From contig NZ_CP091110.1 of assembly GCF_021560175.1 (NCBI RefSeq), forward strand, positions 4,032,501 to 4,096,500: a DNA stretch of 64,000 bases, given 5' to 3'. The position numbers were made by a program, and so were the translations under genes. Positions 8,706 through 17,375 of the stretch are shown in pieces (position 1 is the first letter of the stretch; each line of letters opens with the position of its first letter). This DNA is from Neobacillus drentensis (lineage in GTDB: Bacteria > Bacillota > Bacilli > Bacillales > Cytobacillaceae). The notes below the pieces were generated by a model, which saw nothing but the letters and a program-made list of their open reading frames with translations, was not told the DNA's origin and did not search any database.

Positions 8706-8741
8706 TTAAAAAATAGGACTGTCATCGTGACGGCCCTATTT
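8706..8741 (-). terminator. Intrinsic terminator after the ArsR-like regulator
   Basis: Arms AAATAGG and CCTATTT are extended inward by CTGTCA/TGACGG with one mismatch. The minus-strand product ends in a T-run. Confidence 0.7.
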
Positions 8742-8837
8742 AATGATTCAGCTCAAAGTGAACCTGCACCAGTGATTATGCAGCTCAACAAACTCACGAT
8801 GAAGTGACAATTTACGCTTTGCGACATTTGCTTCTCC

Positions 8838-9386
8838 CTATTGTTCTTCATGTTTCCGTTCAGGAATTATAATGGTGGCTACTGTTCTTCTTCTTCTTCC
8901 TTTTTCCGGCTTATTTTGTGTCACTCTTGTATAAATCTCTGATAGTTCCTTAATAAATTGAGCAAACTCCGTGTCATTCAAAAATAGAGAAGTCTGTCTA
9001 AATGATACCCCATCACGGGCTAAATCAATTTTATCCTCGTTTAAATATCGCTCATATTCCCCCATGATGTTAGCCATGAACTTAAAAAATAAATCCATAT
9101 GCTCATCCTTAGTAAAACTGTTTAATTTCTCTACCGATATGGTGGCATTAGCAGGGTCTTGAAGGGAATATACCTTTTCAATTGTTCCTCGATTTGGTAT
9201 CTCTTCAATTATATGAATAACCCCTGCCTCAACTAGTTTTTTTAAATGGCGATACAAGGAGGCTTGTGGAGTATCAGGGAGTAATTCTTTCAATTGTTGT
9301 GCGGTCATTTGTTGGTTTATTAAGGACTGAATAATTCTCATTCGAACGGGATGCAAAATTACATCAACGGTTGATTCTTTTACCAT
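8838..9386 (-). CDS. ArsR-like winged-helix transcriptional regulator
   Basis: 182 residues. The N-terminal winged helix (about 8-85) shows HPVRMRIIQSLINQQMTAQQLKELL followed by ASLYRHLKKLVEAGVIHII, the recognition-helix pattern of ArsR/HTH_20 regulators. The remainder is a helical region with KFMANIMGEYERYL and ends in a basic GRRRR cluster. No cysteine metal site of classical ArsR proteins is apparent. A 30-bp perfect palindrome begins 17 bp upstream of the start codon and probably serves as the autoregulatory operator. It is monocistronic and followed by a terminator. The ligand is unknown. Confidence 0.82.
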   Translation of the reverse strand: MVKESTVDVILHPVRMRIIQSLINQQMTAQQLKELLPDTPQASLYRHLKKLVEAGVIHIIEEIPNRGTIEKVYSLQDPANATISVEKLNSFTKDEHMDLFFKFMANIMGEYERYLNEDKIDLARDGVSFRQTSLFLNDTEFAQFIKELSEIYTRVTQNKPEKGRRRRTVATIIIPERKHEEQ

Positions 9387-9403
9387 TATAATGGTTCCTT
9401 TCC

Positions 9404-9433
9404 TTTATTATCATTATTAATAATGATAATAAA
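9404..9433. promoter_or_regulatory. 30-bp perfect palindrome upstream of the regulator
   Basis: The dyad is centred between 9418 and 9419, with every base from 9404 to 9433 matched. Each half contains ATAATGATAAT, which resembles a Fur-box half-site, but the arrangement differs from the usual 7-1-7 Fur dyad. Its place directly upstream of the winged-helix gene makes it most likely that regulator's operator. Confidence 0.6.
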
Positions 9434-9560
9434 TTATTTTTAAATATTTGTAAAGTAAGAGTTAAAAATAAGAATAAATATTTTGTGTTCAACTTCTCTT
9501 CACATTTCTACATGAAAAGGGAAATTTCTACTTATATTATAATGAGGAGGCGTGCAATTA

Positions 9561-10442
9561 ATGATATTATCATGTATTTTAGGCATTATCTTAACATCAC
9601 AACCGATAACCTCTCCCGATCATTTAGTTATAACCAAAAACGGGATCCATGTGACAACCATTAAACAGGAGGATTTCTCCTATCCCTATACAGATTTGCC
9701 GATCATTGATGGTAAGAAGTATAGCCAATTCCTAGATAACTTGGACAAGCAATTCTCGATAAAGCCTGAAAATGCATCGATTGATTTAAATGGTGAGATA
9801 GTCCCTGAAAAGATTGGATCTCAAATTCACCGTCAAGCGTTTACGGAACAACTGTATGCTTATTTGTTTTCCCGCCGCTCAGGAAAATTAGAAATTCCGA
9901 TGTTAGCTGTTTACCCGAAAGTGGACAGTGAATTACTCGCAGATTTACGTAGTATGCGAATTGGCCGATATGTAACGTCCTTTAATCCAGGAAACAAAAC
10001 TAGGACCAATAATATCGATTTAGCGACAAAGGCGATCAATAATTATGTGATCTTTCCGGGGGAAACTTTTTCTTTTAACAAGGTGGTTGGAAAGAGAACA
10101 GCTTCAAAAGGTTATTTAAAGGCCCCTGTGATTGTGAGAGGAGAATTTTCAGAAGATATAGGCGGAGGTATTTGTCAGGTATCCTCCACTCTTTTTAACG
10201 CTGTAGATAGTGCAGGACTTAAAATTGTCCAAAGGTTTTCCCATTCGAGAAAGGTTCCGTACATCCCACCTGGACGCGATGCGACGGTTAGTTGGTATGG
10301 ACCTGATTTTGTCTTTAAAAATACGTACAAAGAGCCCATCCTGATTCGAGCTAAAACACTAGGGCATTTATTAATTATTAATCTCTACTCTTCAGATATG
10401 ATTGAGTACCAGCCAAAGAAAATTCCACATACTCCATATTAA
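9561..10442 (+). CDS. VanW family protein
   Basis: 293 residues from ATG 9561. GAGGAGG ends 10 bp before this ATG but only 1 bp before the in-frame GTG at 9552, so the ATG is preferred. A short hydrophobic start (MILSCILGIILTS) suggests secretion or a membrane anchor. The VanW domain covers about 135-285, with NNYVIFPGETFSFNKVVG, GGGICQVSSTLFNAV and FSHSRKVPYIPPGRDATVSW. VanW was first seen in vancomycin-resistance clusters, but the family is widespread in spore-formers and its biochemical role is not established. It is monocistronic with its own terminator. Confidence 0.88.
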   Translation: MILSCILGIILTSQPITSPDHLVITKNGIHVTTIKQEDFSYPYTDLPIIDGKKYSQFLDNLDKQFSIKPENASIDLNGEIVPEKIGSQIHRQAFTEQLYAYLFSRRSGKLEIPMLAVYPKVDSELLADLRSMRIGRYVTSFNPGNKTRTNNIDLATKAINNYVIFPGETFSFNKVVGKRTASKGYLKAPVIVRGEFSEDIGGGICQVSSTLFNAVDSAGLKIVQRFSHSRKVPYIPPGRDATVSWYGPDFVFKNTYKEPILIRAKTLGHLLIINLYSSDMIEYQPKKIPHTPY

Positions 10443-10444
10443 AA

Positions 10445-10474
10445 AAAGTCCGCTGAACCAACAGCGGACTTTTT
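10445..10474 (+). terminator. Terminator of the VanW gene
   Basis: GTCCGCTG/CAGCGGAC stem with flanking A/T pairs, followed by five T. It lies between convergent genes. Confidence 0.85.
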
Positions 10475-10482
10475 GGCGAAAT

Positions 10483-10758
10483 TTAACGTTTATTTGTTAA
10501 GGCACTTTCCATTAACTCATCAGAAAACTCTGAGAGAGCTGCATTGTCCATTACATTTAAGCTAGGCAAGTTCGTTTTTTCTGAAAAGTTTTTCATTACA
10601 TTTTGAAAAGGAAGTGCAAAATCTCGACGCTTCCCTTTTGTTATCCCAAACACCGCAGCGCTTAATCCTAGTCCGACAAGTGATGCCCATAATGGCATTC
10701 TGCTTTTTGGTTTTGGAGTAAACAATTTGAAAAGTGGTTGTCTTGTCATTTTTTTCAT
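10483..10758 (-). CDS. Small membrane-anchored protein of unknown function
   Basis: 91 residues from ATG 10758 (AAAGGAGT 7 bp upstream; the in-frame GTG 10767 overlaps the ribosome site). A basic N-terminus is followed by one hydrophobic stretch (WASLVGLGLSAAVFGIT, about 25-41) and a basic stop-transfer GKRRD, then a soluble tail. This looks like a single-pass protein with N-in topology uncertain. I do not recognise the family. It is monocistronic and convergent with the VanW gene. Confidence 0.65.
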   Translation of the reverse strand: MKKMTRQPLFKLFTPKPKSRMPLWASLVGLGLSAAVFGITKGKRRDFALPFQNVMKNFSEKTNLPSLNVMDNAALSEFSDELMESALTNKR

Positions 10759-10968
10759 ATTAAGCACTCCTTTGCATGGTATAGAAGTTAAAAATTCTCC
10801 CCTCTATTTGCTTAATTTGTACGATACGATCAAAATTATGTGAAGCAAAACATGCGTAAGTTGCTGATATTTAACAATTGAGTTCTTATAATTATTTTTA
10901 GAATGATAGTGATGAACCACCAAACCATTTTTTACATACAATGGCTAAAAAGAAAATGGGTGGTGTCT

Positions 10969-11679
10969 ATGGGAAATTTAACTTATTTTGATTTTCTAGC
11001 AAAATTTGGTGTTGGGGGTGCCCATCCAGGTGGAATCCTTCTTACACAAGACATTCTTTCAAAGGAAAAGATAAATGATCAATCCGTTATATTAGATGCT
11101 GGCTGCGGCACTGGGCAAACAGCTGCTTACTTATATCAGCACTACAAAGCAAATGTGATTGGTTTGGAAATCAATCCGATAATGGTGGAAAAAGCAAAAA
11201 GCCGCTTTGACAAGCTGCAGTTTCCCATTTCTTTGATACATGGCTCCATTGAGGAAATTCCGTTTGCTGATCAAACATTTGATTTTATCATCTCAGAGTC
11301 CGTTTTAGCTTTTGTGAATAAACCAAAAGCTCTTAATGAATTTTATCGAGTATTAAAAAAAGGCGGTCGTTTATTAGCTAACGAAATGACCATTAACCGC
11401 CCCGTGAATAAGCAGGAAGCCGCCGAAATTATGAATTTCTACGCGGTTGACACTTTATTGCTCGAGGATGACTGGATGCGCCTCTTACAAGCTGCGGGGT
11501 TCCGTCAAATTGAAATTCAAACCCAAATCCCACCCCTAAGTCACGGAAATCAAACACCTGAATTTAATTTCTCCACGAACTTTGAACCTGAACTTTTTCA
11601 CATCTTGAATGAACATGGGAATATCGTTATTAAATACCAAGATACTCTCAGCTATCGGGTTATAACTGTAACTAAATAA
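10969..11679 (+). CDS. Class I SAM-dependent methyltransferase
   Basis: 237 residues from ATG 10969 (GGGTGGTG just upstream); the frame extends back to 10903 without another ribosome site. It is a Rossmann-type methyltransferase (Methyltransf_11): motif I VILDAGCGTGQTAAYL, acidic residue after strand 2 in GLEINPIM, motif for strand 4 FDFIISESVL and a post-motif LKKGGRLLANE. The substrate cannot be deduced; it may be a small molecule, since no RNA-binding extension is present. It is a single gene with its own terminator. Confidence 0.88.
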   Translation: MGNLTYFDFLAKFGVGGAHPGGILLTQDILSKEKINDQSVILDAGCGTGQTAAYLYQHYKANVIGLEINPIMVEKAKSRFDKLQFPISLIHGSIEEIPFADQTFDFIISESVLAFVNKPKALNEFYRVLKKGGRLLANEMTINRPVNKQEAAEIMNFYAVDTLLLEDDWMRLLQAAGFRQIEIQTQIPPLSHGNQTPEFNFSTNFEPELFHILNEHGNIVIKYQDTLSYRVITVTK

Positions 11680-11687
11680 AATGACCG

Positions 11688-11718
11688 CCTACTTTTTAGT
11701 AAAAAAGTAGGTCTTTTT
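11688..11718 (+). terminator. Terminator of the methyltransferase gene
   Basis: CCTACTTTTT and AAAAAGTAGG arms, 4-nt loop, then TCTTTTT. Confidence 0.85.
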
Positions 11719-11813
11719 ATCACTATAATCTTTTCATGTATCTTTTCATGTGGATTATGAATATTATTGTCCTTTCAAAGAAAAATAATAAGGTGAAAGG
11801 ATGGGATAACTAC

Positions 11814-12062
11814 ATGGATAAAACTTTGGGGTATTTAAAAGAGATACTATCCAATTACACGGACGATCACACTGAAGGACGATTTATATATAAGAAACTA
11901 ATTGAAGGCGCTTACAAATCTGAAGGTTCTTTTGTCAATGATTTAACCCAAAAAGAAATTCACTTTTTAAACCACATGTTACCTAAAGAAATAAACCATG
12001 CAAAAGAGGTACAGGATGAGAAAAGAGCCTTTCAGTTAAATGAGGTTTATGAGTTATTGTGA
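11814..12062 (+). CDS. csgA: Sporulation-specific acid-soluble spore protein CsgA
   Basis: 82 residues from ATG 11814, with GGATGGGAT upstream; the frame continues back to 11736 but that part is not family-like. It matches the sigma-G-dependent CsgA of Bacillus: MDKTLGYLKE at the start, a central FLNHMLPKEI and the C-terminal LNEVYELL. It is made in the forespore. Upstream, TGAATA (11758) and AAATAATA (11783) could be sigma-G promoter elements, though the 19-bp spacing is slightly long. The protein's molecular role is not known to me. A strong terminator follows. Confidence 0.8.
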   Translation: MDKTLGYLKEILSNYTDDHTEGRFIYKKLIEGAYKSEGSFVNDLTQKEIHFLNHMLPKEINHAKEVQDEKRAFQLNEVYELL

Positions 12063-12069
12063 TAAATTT

Positions 12070-12103
12070 GAAAAAGATGGCAGACCAGTCTGTCATCTTT
12101 TTC
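12070..12103 (+). terminator. Terminator of csgA
   Basis: GAAAAAGATG and CATCTTTTTC arms extended by CAGA/TCTG. It is symmetric enough to act on both strands. Confidence 0.85.
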
Positions 12104-12260
12104 GGAAATATTTCATTTTTTGCTAAAACTATTTCCTAGGTAAGCGCATAGAACGACAAAACATTCATAAAATCATCGTCTCCTCTCCCTATTTATGACA
12201 ATAAAACCAGAAAAGCTACAAATACCTCCATCGCCATCACTCATTTTTTCCATTTCTCTA

Positions 12261-13178
12261 TTAATGGATGTCTCTCTTCTTAAACCTGCCTCCACGTACT
12301 TCCGCAATATCCGCCACAGCTAAAAAGGCACTGTCATCATTCTCTGTGACAATTTCTTTTAATTTTGCTTCTTCTAGTCGGTTTATCACACAAAAAATCA
12401 CTTTCTTATGGTCACCAGAATAGGCTCCTTCCCCATTCAAGTAAGTGACACCACGACCTAAACGATTCATGATGGCATCTCCTATTTGACTGGCATTGTC
12501 ACTTATAATCCAAACTGACTTTGATTCATCTAGTCCTGTAATGGTAATATCAATCGTTTTGTACGCAACGAAATAGGCGATTAACGAATACATAGCCCGA
12601 TCCCACGAAAAAACAAATCCGGCGCTCCCTAAGATGAATAAATTAAAAAACATGATAATTTCCCCAACAGAAAACGGAAGTTTATTGTTGAAAAGAATGG
12701 CCAGAATTTCAGTTCCATCTAATGAACCTCCATAACGAATGACCAAACCTACGCCAGCACCAAGCAAGATTCCCCCAAAAACGGTCGCAAGCAGTATATC
12801 TTGTGTAAAAGCTGGAACTGGATGAAGTATGGTGGTTGTAATAGATAGAATAACAATTCCATAAAGAGTGGATAAAGCGAAGGTCTTTCCGATCTGTTTA
12901 TAGCCTAAAAAGATAAAGGGAATATTAAATAGAAAGAGGAAAATTCCTAATTTCCAACCTGTCATATAAGACAACATGATGGAAATTCCCGTAATCCCTC
13001 CATCAATTACCTTATTGGGGACAAGAAAGATTTCCAGTCCTACACCCATTAGAATTGCCCCAAGCGTAATTAATAGGATTCGTTGGAAGATTTTTTTCTT
13101 TGTCAAACCTTTGTGCTCAATCTTAGCCATGATCGCTTCTTGCTGGTCAATTAAACTAAGTTCTTGTGTTCCTGACAT
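12261..13178 (-). CDS. YitT family membrane protein
   Basis: 305 residues from ATG 13178 (AAAGGGGAAAG upstream). Six or so hydrophobic segments form the YitT (DUF161) domain, starting ILLITLGAILMGVGLEIFLVPN and including DGGITGISIMLSY and GGSLDGTEILAI. A cytoplasmic DUF2179 domain lies near 220-300 (SKSVWIISDNASQIGDAIM ... GVTYLNGEGAYSG). Members are predicted transporters or permeases of unknown substrate. The N-terminus has an unusually long charged extension of about 35 residues. A paralogue is encoded at 18586-19401. It is monocistronic. Confidence 0.9.
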   Translation of the reverse strand: MSGTQELSLIDQQEAIMAKIEHKGLTKKKIFQRILLITLGAILMGVGLEIFLVPNKVIDGGITGISIMLSYMTGWKLGIFLFLFNIPFIFLGYKQIGKTFALSTLYGIVILSITTTILHPVPAFTQDILLATVFGGILLGAGVGLVIRYGGSLDGTEILAILFNNKLPFSVGEIIMFFNLFILGSAGFVFSWDRAMYSLIAYFVAYKTIDITITGLDESKSVWIISDNASQIGDAIMNRLGRGVTYLNGEGAYSGDHKKVIFCVINRLEEAKLKEIVTENDDSAFLAVADIAEVRGGRFKKRDIH

Positions 13179-13342
13179 TATCTTTCCCCTTTCAATACAG
13201 TCTCTTACCAATAGTATAATGAATATTCACTGCTATTTATATTTAAATGCTTACTTTTCTTTAAATAAAGACTGTATGAATCTTGAATGTTGATATCCGC
13301 TCCAGGCTATAAAATAAACAATAACTTTTACACATCGTAAAC

Positions 13343-13371
13343 AAAAAGAAACTGCCTTTTTTCAAGGCAGT
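13343..13371 (-). terminator. Terminator of the 47-residue gene
   Basis: ACTGCCTT and AAGGCAGT arms, followed on the minus strand by TTCTTTTTG. Confidence 0.8.
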
Positions 13372-13378
13372 AATCCAT

Positions 13379-13522
13379 TCAACTTGGGTCAACTTCATCG
13401 TAGGAGAGGGTGGTCACACTCGTGTATTCCCCATCGGCTACTTCCTTATCAGTTGCACTTGCATTTAGTTCTTCTTGGTCATCCATCCCAGGGGCTATGT
13501 TTGGATCTTTTTTCTTATTCAT
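13379..13522 (-). CDS. Small acidic protein of unknown function
   Basis: 47 residues (MNKKKDPNIAPGMDDQEEL at the start). GGGAGT lies 8 bp before the ATG and a terminator follows directly, so this is a convincing tiny gene. The product is acidic and hydrophilic, with no transmembrane segment, cysteine or recognised domain. It is probably intrinsically disordered. Many spore-formers carry such short acidic proteins. I do not assign a family. Confidence 0.65.
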   Translation of the reverse strand: MNKKKDPNIAPGMDDQEELNASATDKEVADGEYTSVTTLSYDEVDPS

Positions 13523-13644
13523 ACTATTCAACTCCCTTACAGGGATTATTTTCCCAGAATTTTTACTATTTATACTAAAAATCTTTCTGGAGTTTTATAA
13601 AAATAAAAAGAAGCTACTCCATTAGGAAGTAACTACTTTTATGG

Positions 13645-14152
13645 TTAACAGCTTAGGAGACCCAACCATGACACCAGCCAATGATTTTTAAATAATTATT
13701 TCCATTTAGTTTTTTAAGCTAGAGGAAAAATTTAAAAACTCAGCCGATGGGTGTTTGTTCCGTTGAAGGAATTAATTCACATGCGTTTAATGGAATTTAA
13801 ATTCCTAAAAGAAACAAATTATTTTCGGTTTTGATACTGCTTAAGACTCTTTTATTCCCATTTGGATTCAGCTTCTTGGCAATACATCTTTCGGTTTGGT
13901 TTCAGTTATGAATACCTTGTTAAGAAATTTTCCTTATCTAGGTACTAACCTATAAATCCTTAACTTTTTCCTTTGATAGTGATCTAATAAAATCATATAA
14001 ATCAACTATAAAAGGAGTTTATTTTGGATTTAAGCCCCCCTAACAATCCTTGTATCGCTCCACCCTTCCAAATGATTTAATCGGAATAACCTTACTGCTA
14101 CTCGTTCACATAACGGAACGAACACGTATGGTTGAGCCTCCTAAGTTGTTAA
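13645..14152. repeat. 508-bp segment bounded by 25-bp inverted repeats
   Basis: Bases 13645-13669 and the reverse complement of 14128-14152 agree at 22 of 25 positions (shared core CTTAGGAG, then CAACCAT). The interior carries no convincing gene; all frames are short and lack ribosome sites except a tiny TTG frame near 14025. No clear target-site duplication is seen. The structure fits a MITE-like non-autonomous element or the ends of a decayed one. The rest of the gap (13523-13644 and 14153-14314) holds a weak hairpin near 13608-13640 and promoter-like AT-rich sequence. Confidence 0.45.
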
Positions 14153-14314
14153 TATCTTTTACACTTATAGTATACCATTTAATTAACCGAATAGACAGAA
14201 AACTCGTGACGAAGATGTGAATTTTTGGGAATCCCACTACAGATTAGTACCAAAGTAATAAGGGAACCTTATTTAAATATAGCTACCCTACTTAAAAAGG
14301 AAAGGATCGTACAG

Positions 14315-15568
14315 ATGATAGAATCCCTAAAAAAATACGCAAAACCTTTTCATACTATTGATGACCTTGATCCGCTAATCGAAGCGATAGGTGATGCTAA
14401 ATACGTTCTGCTTGGAGAATCATCACATGGTACATCGGAGTTTTATTCGATTCGGGCTGAAATAACAAAACGATTAATCCAAGAGAAAGGTTTTTCCTTT
14501 ATGGCAGTGGAAGGTGATTGGCCAGCCTGCCAATCAATTAACCGATATATTAAAGGCCTTTCCTCCTCTAAACAGGAGGCCCGGGAAGTACTAGAGGATT
14601 TTAATCGATGGCCCACATGGATGTGGGCCAATCAAGAAATAATTGAATTAATCGAGTGGTTAAAGGAGTTTAATCTAAAAACGAACCGAACAGAAAAAGT
14701 TGGTTTCTACGGCCTGGATGTATACAGTCTATGGGAGAGCCTAGATGAGATTGTAGGTTATTTAGAAAAAATTAATTCGCCTGAACTTGAGATAGCAAAG
14801 AAGGCCTTTGCTTGTTTTGAGCCTCATAACCGAAACAACGAATCCTATGCAGTGTCAGCGGGATATTTATCAGAAGACTGTTTAAAAGAAGCCCTTGACC
14901 TCCTTTCTACCATTCAAAAAAATAAATGGAAGTTTGAAGATGACCAAGAAGGCAGTCTCAATATGGAAGTAAATGCGCTTGTGACTGCGCATGCAGAAGA
15001 ATACTACCGAACAATGGTGAAAAGTGATGATGAATCCTGGAATATTCGTGATCGGCACATGGTGGATGCTTTACAATCCATTGTTAAATTTTATGGCAAC
15101 GATGCAAAGGTCATTATATGGGAACATAATACCCATGTTGGGGATGCACGAGCCACTGATATGAAGGATGAAGGAATGGTAAACGTTGGACAACTTGTCC
15201 GCGAACAATATGGAGAAGATGAGGTGTTTATCGTCGGATTTGGGACCTATACAGGCTCCGTCATTGCTTCAACCGAATGGGGAGTAAACTTGGAGGTAAT
15301 GAAAGTTCCGCCTGCCCAGACCGGCAGCTGGGAATATTTCATGCATCAGTCTGGAGCGATGAATAAGTTTCTTATTTTTAACGAACAAAACCGCAAAGAA
15401 TTTTCAGCAACAATTGGTCATAGAGCTATTGGTGTAGTGTATCATCCAGAATACGAACAATTTGGAAATTATGTACCTTCAAACATGGGCCAACGGTATG
15501 ATGGATTTATTTTTGTAGATCGAACAAATGCTTTACACCCTTTAGTTTTAGAACGAGTTTTTGTTTAG
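14315..15568 (+). CDS. Erythromycin esterase family protein
   Basis: 417 residues from ATG 14315 (GGAAAGGAT upstream; the frame extends back to 14225 without a ribosome site). It has the EreA/EreB-like motifs: LLGESSHGTSEFYSIRAEI with the catalytic-base histidine and the glutamate, VEGDWPACQSINRYI, WEHNTHVGDARATDM and FGTYTGSV. Relatives in Bacillus cereus (Bcr135/136 type) are hydrolases that do not necessarily act on macrolides, so resistance should not be assumed. It is a single gene with its own terminator. Confidence 0.88.
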   Translation: MIESLKKYAKPFHTIDDLDPLIEAIGDAKYVLLGESSHGTSEFYSIRAEITKRLIQEKGFSFMAVEGDWPACQSINRYIKGLSSSKQEAREVLEDFNRWPTWMWANQEIIELIEWLKEFNLKTNRTEKVGFYGLDVYSLWESLDEIVGYLEKINSPELEIAKKAFACFEPHNRNNESYAVSAGYLSEDCLKEALDLLSTIQKNKWKFEDDQEGSLNMEVNALVTAHAEEYYRTMVKSDDESWNIRDRHMVDALQSIVKFYGNDAKVIIWEHNTHVGDARATDMKDEGMVNVGQLVREQYGEDEVFIVGFGTYTGSVIASTEWGVNLEVMKVPPAQTGSWEYFMHQSGAMNKFLIFNEQNRKEFSATIGHRAIGVVYHPEYEQFGNYVPSNMGQRYDGFIFVDRTNALHPLVLERVFV

Positions 15569-15630
15569 TACTCTGTTTCTATATAAATGTTCAATATCCA
15601 ATAGATGAAATTAACAAGGTTGACCGTAAA

Positions 15631-15659
15631 AAAACCAATCTCTATAAGGATTGGTTTTT
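15631..15659 (+). terminator. Terminator of the esterase gene
   Basis: AAAACCAATC and GATTGGTTTT arms, 8-nt loop, then T. Confidence 0.85.
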
Positions 15660-15667
15660 CTTACTGA

Positions 15668-16015
15668 TTACTTTGAACCGGGTGCTGGATGGTCGACACC
15701 TTTTACATGATGACTATGACCATTGTCTTCGGAAGTATAGAAATCATAATAATGTACATGCATTCCATTCCCTACAGGTATAGCAGGACCGGAGTATGCA
15801 CGGTAGTGATGTGTGTGTCCATCCTCAAAAACAACATATCCTTCCGTATAATGAATATGTCCTCCATCTTGAGTTGGAATTGCCGGTGATGTGACATCCA
15901 AACATTGATGGACATGCCCTGAGCTTACCCCTGTGTAGTCGACCGAACCATGATTATGATGCGGAACAAAGCCTTGGACAAAGTCATCCTTACCTATATT
16001 TCTAATCGCAATCAC
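15668..16015 (-). CDS. ymaF: YmaF family histidine-rich protein
   Basis: 115 residues beginning at GTG 16015; no good ribosome site is visible and upstream in-frame codons offer no ATG. The protein consists of repeated histidine-containing units (HHNHG, SGHVHQ, GGHIHYTEGY, DGHTHHYRAYSG, GMHVHYYD, NGHSHHVKG), about 17 histidines in all. It belongs to the YmaF family, whose function is unknown. The repeats suggest a metal-binding or spore-associated role (inference). It is monocistronic and convergent with the esterase. Confidence 0.8.
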   Translation of the reverse strand: MIAIRNIGKDDFVQGFVPHHNHGSVDYTGVSSGHVHQCLDVTSPAIPTQDGGHIHYTEGYVVFEDGHTHHYRAYSGPAIPVGNGMHVHYYDFYTSEDNGHSHHVKGVDHPAPGSK

Positions 16016-16131
16016 CCCATAAAGTAATGTTGATGTTACAACTATATGCGGCTAAGTAGAAAAAAAGTCAAAATGAGCATTCAAAATTTTGTGCACCAAT
16101 TGTTATATTTGAACGAAAGAGTAGAATGGAA

Positions 16132-16163
16132 AAATCCTTATCAACCATGATTGATAAGGATTT
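16132..16163 (-). terminator. Terminator of the exporter gene
   Basis: AAATCCTTATCA and TGATAAGGATTT arms, with a minus-strand T-tail. Confidence 0.85.
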
Positions 16164-16167
16164 GCAA

Positions 16168-17136
16168 TTAAACACTGACATTATGAATTTTTTGTTTTAC
16201 CATTTTATTTGCGAAACAGCTGTGAAGCACCATACCAATCATTACTAATGCCATGCCGCCCCAAGATAAGAAAGAAGGCATCACCGAGTTTAAGAGCAGC
16301 AATTCTCCCATTACAGCAAACAAAACTTCCATCGATTGGGTCGCCTCAACAGCGGCGAGTTTTTGCATGTCTCCTCTTACTAAATCAGTGGCTTGAAAGA
16401 AAAGGACTGTAGCAATAACTCCGGAGGAAATAGCAACAAGCCCAGATTGAGCAGTCTGCCCAAGACTCGGAGGACCCGCGTCGATGAATCCATAGATCGA
16501 TAATACAATCCAAAACGGCAGGCTTGCTAGTGTCATGCCTAATACTCGTTGGAATACATCCAAGCGGCCTCCACACACCTCCATCATTTTGCGGTTCCCT
16601 AATGGATAGGCAAAAGAGGCAACAATAACTGGTAAAACCCCTAAGGATAACCCCATTATTGATAAGTGGTTCGATTGTTCCAATTGCATAAGAATAATTC
16701 CTAGTAAAATAATCAGAGACATTCCTAAACCCTTAAAGGGAATTTTCCCTCTTAATTGTACCGGCCCTTTCTCTGTCACAACAGTTTCATGAAAAAGTGG
16801 GGCAAGCATGGAACCAGAGATAATGGTGATTTGCCAAGTTGCAGCAATTAACCATCCGGGAGCATAAGCCGCTGAAAAGCAAATTGGTGCATAGAACAAG
16901 CCAAAACCAACTGTACTCCATAAAAACCAACTACCAGGCTGCTTTTTCATTTCAAGGAACAACGGTTTAAGATTCTTTCTCAAGACTACAATTAGTACTA
17001 GAAAAGGAACCATGAAAAAATACCTTAATGCTGCACTCCAGATCCAACTTCCTCCGGCAAGATCCATCGATCTATTAAGGATAAAAGTAATCGCAAAAAA
17101 GAAAGCGGCAAATATTCCTAAGATAATGGGTCGCAT
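16168..17136 (-). CDS. DMT-superfamily multidrug-resistance efflux transporter family protein
   Basis: 322 residues with about ten hydrophobic helices, an EamA/DMT-type transporter. The start MRPIILGIFAAFFFAITFILNR and the conserved GSWIWSAALRYFFM and GVIATVLFFQATDL segments fit the PF13536-type efflux family (EmrE superfamily). The substrate is unknown. GGAAAGTGAAG precedes the ATG. It is a single gene, and no regulator is adjacent. Confidence 0.82.
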   Translation of the reverse strand: MRPIILGIFAAFFFAITFILNRSMDLAGGSWIWSAALRYFFMVPFLVLIVVLRKNLKPLFLEMKKQPGSWFLWSTVGFGLFYAPICFSAAYAPGWLIAATWQITIISGSMLAPLFHETVVTEKGPVQLRGKIPFKGLGMSLIILLGIILMQLEQSNHLSIMGLSLGVLPVIVASFAYPLGNRKMMEVCGGRLDVFQRVLGMTLASLPFWIVLSIYGFIDAGPPSLGQTAQSGLVAISSGVIATVLFFQATDLVRGDMQKLAAVEATQSMEVLFAVMGELLLLNSVMPSFLSWGGMALVMIGMVLHSCFANKMVKQKIHNVSV

Positions 17137-17375
17137 TCTTCACTTTCCTTTCATATTCATGGGAAATCAACATAGATTTGCCCCAATATTTGATTTGTAT
17201 CAGTATATCAGATTTCTGAATTTTATGTTAACATATCATATGAAAAAACGTGCATAGGATTTCCTGTCCGGCATATAATGTTCTGTCATTTAAAAATAGA
17301 GCTGCCGCTTGAAACTTTATTTACCCCTAGTTCGTACATAACTTAGTTAAAAAATTATAAAGTGAGGTTGAAAAG

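Noticed and set aside
9404..9433. Palindrome as a canonical Fur box
   Set aside because: The half-sites are arranged differently from the 7-1-7 dyad and the downstream gene is not an iron-uptake gene. The regulator's own operator is more likely.
14025..14081. TTG frame after AAAAGGAG inside the inverted-repeat element
   Set aside because: Only about 18 codons, no conserved features; too short to support as a gene.
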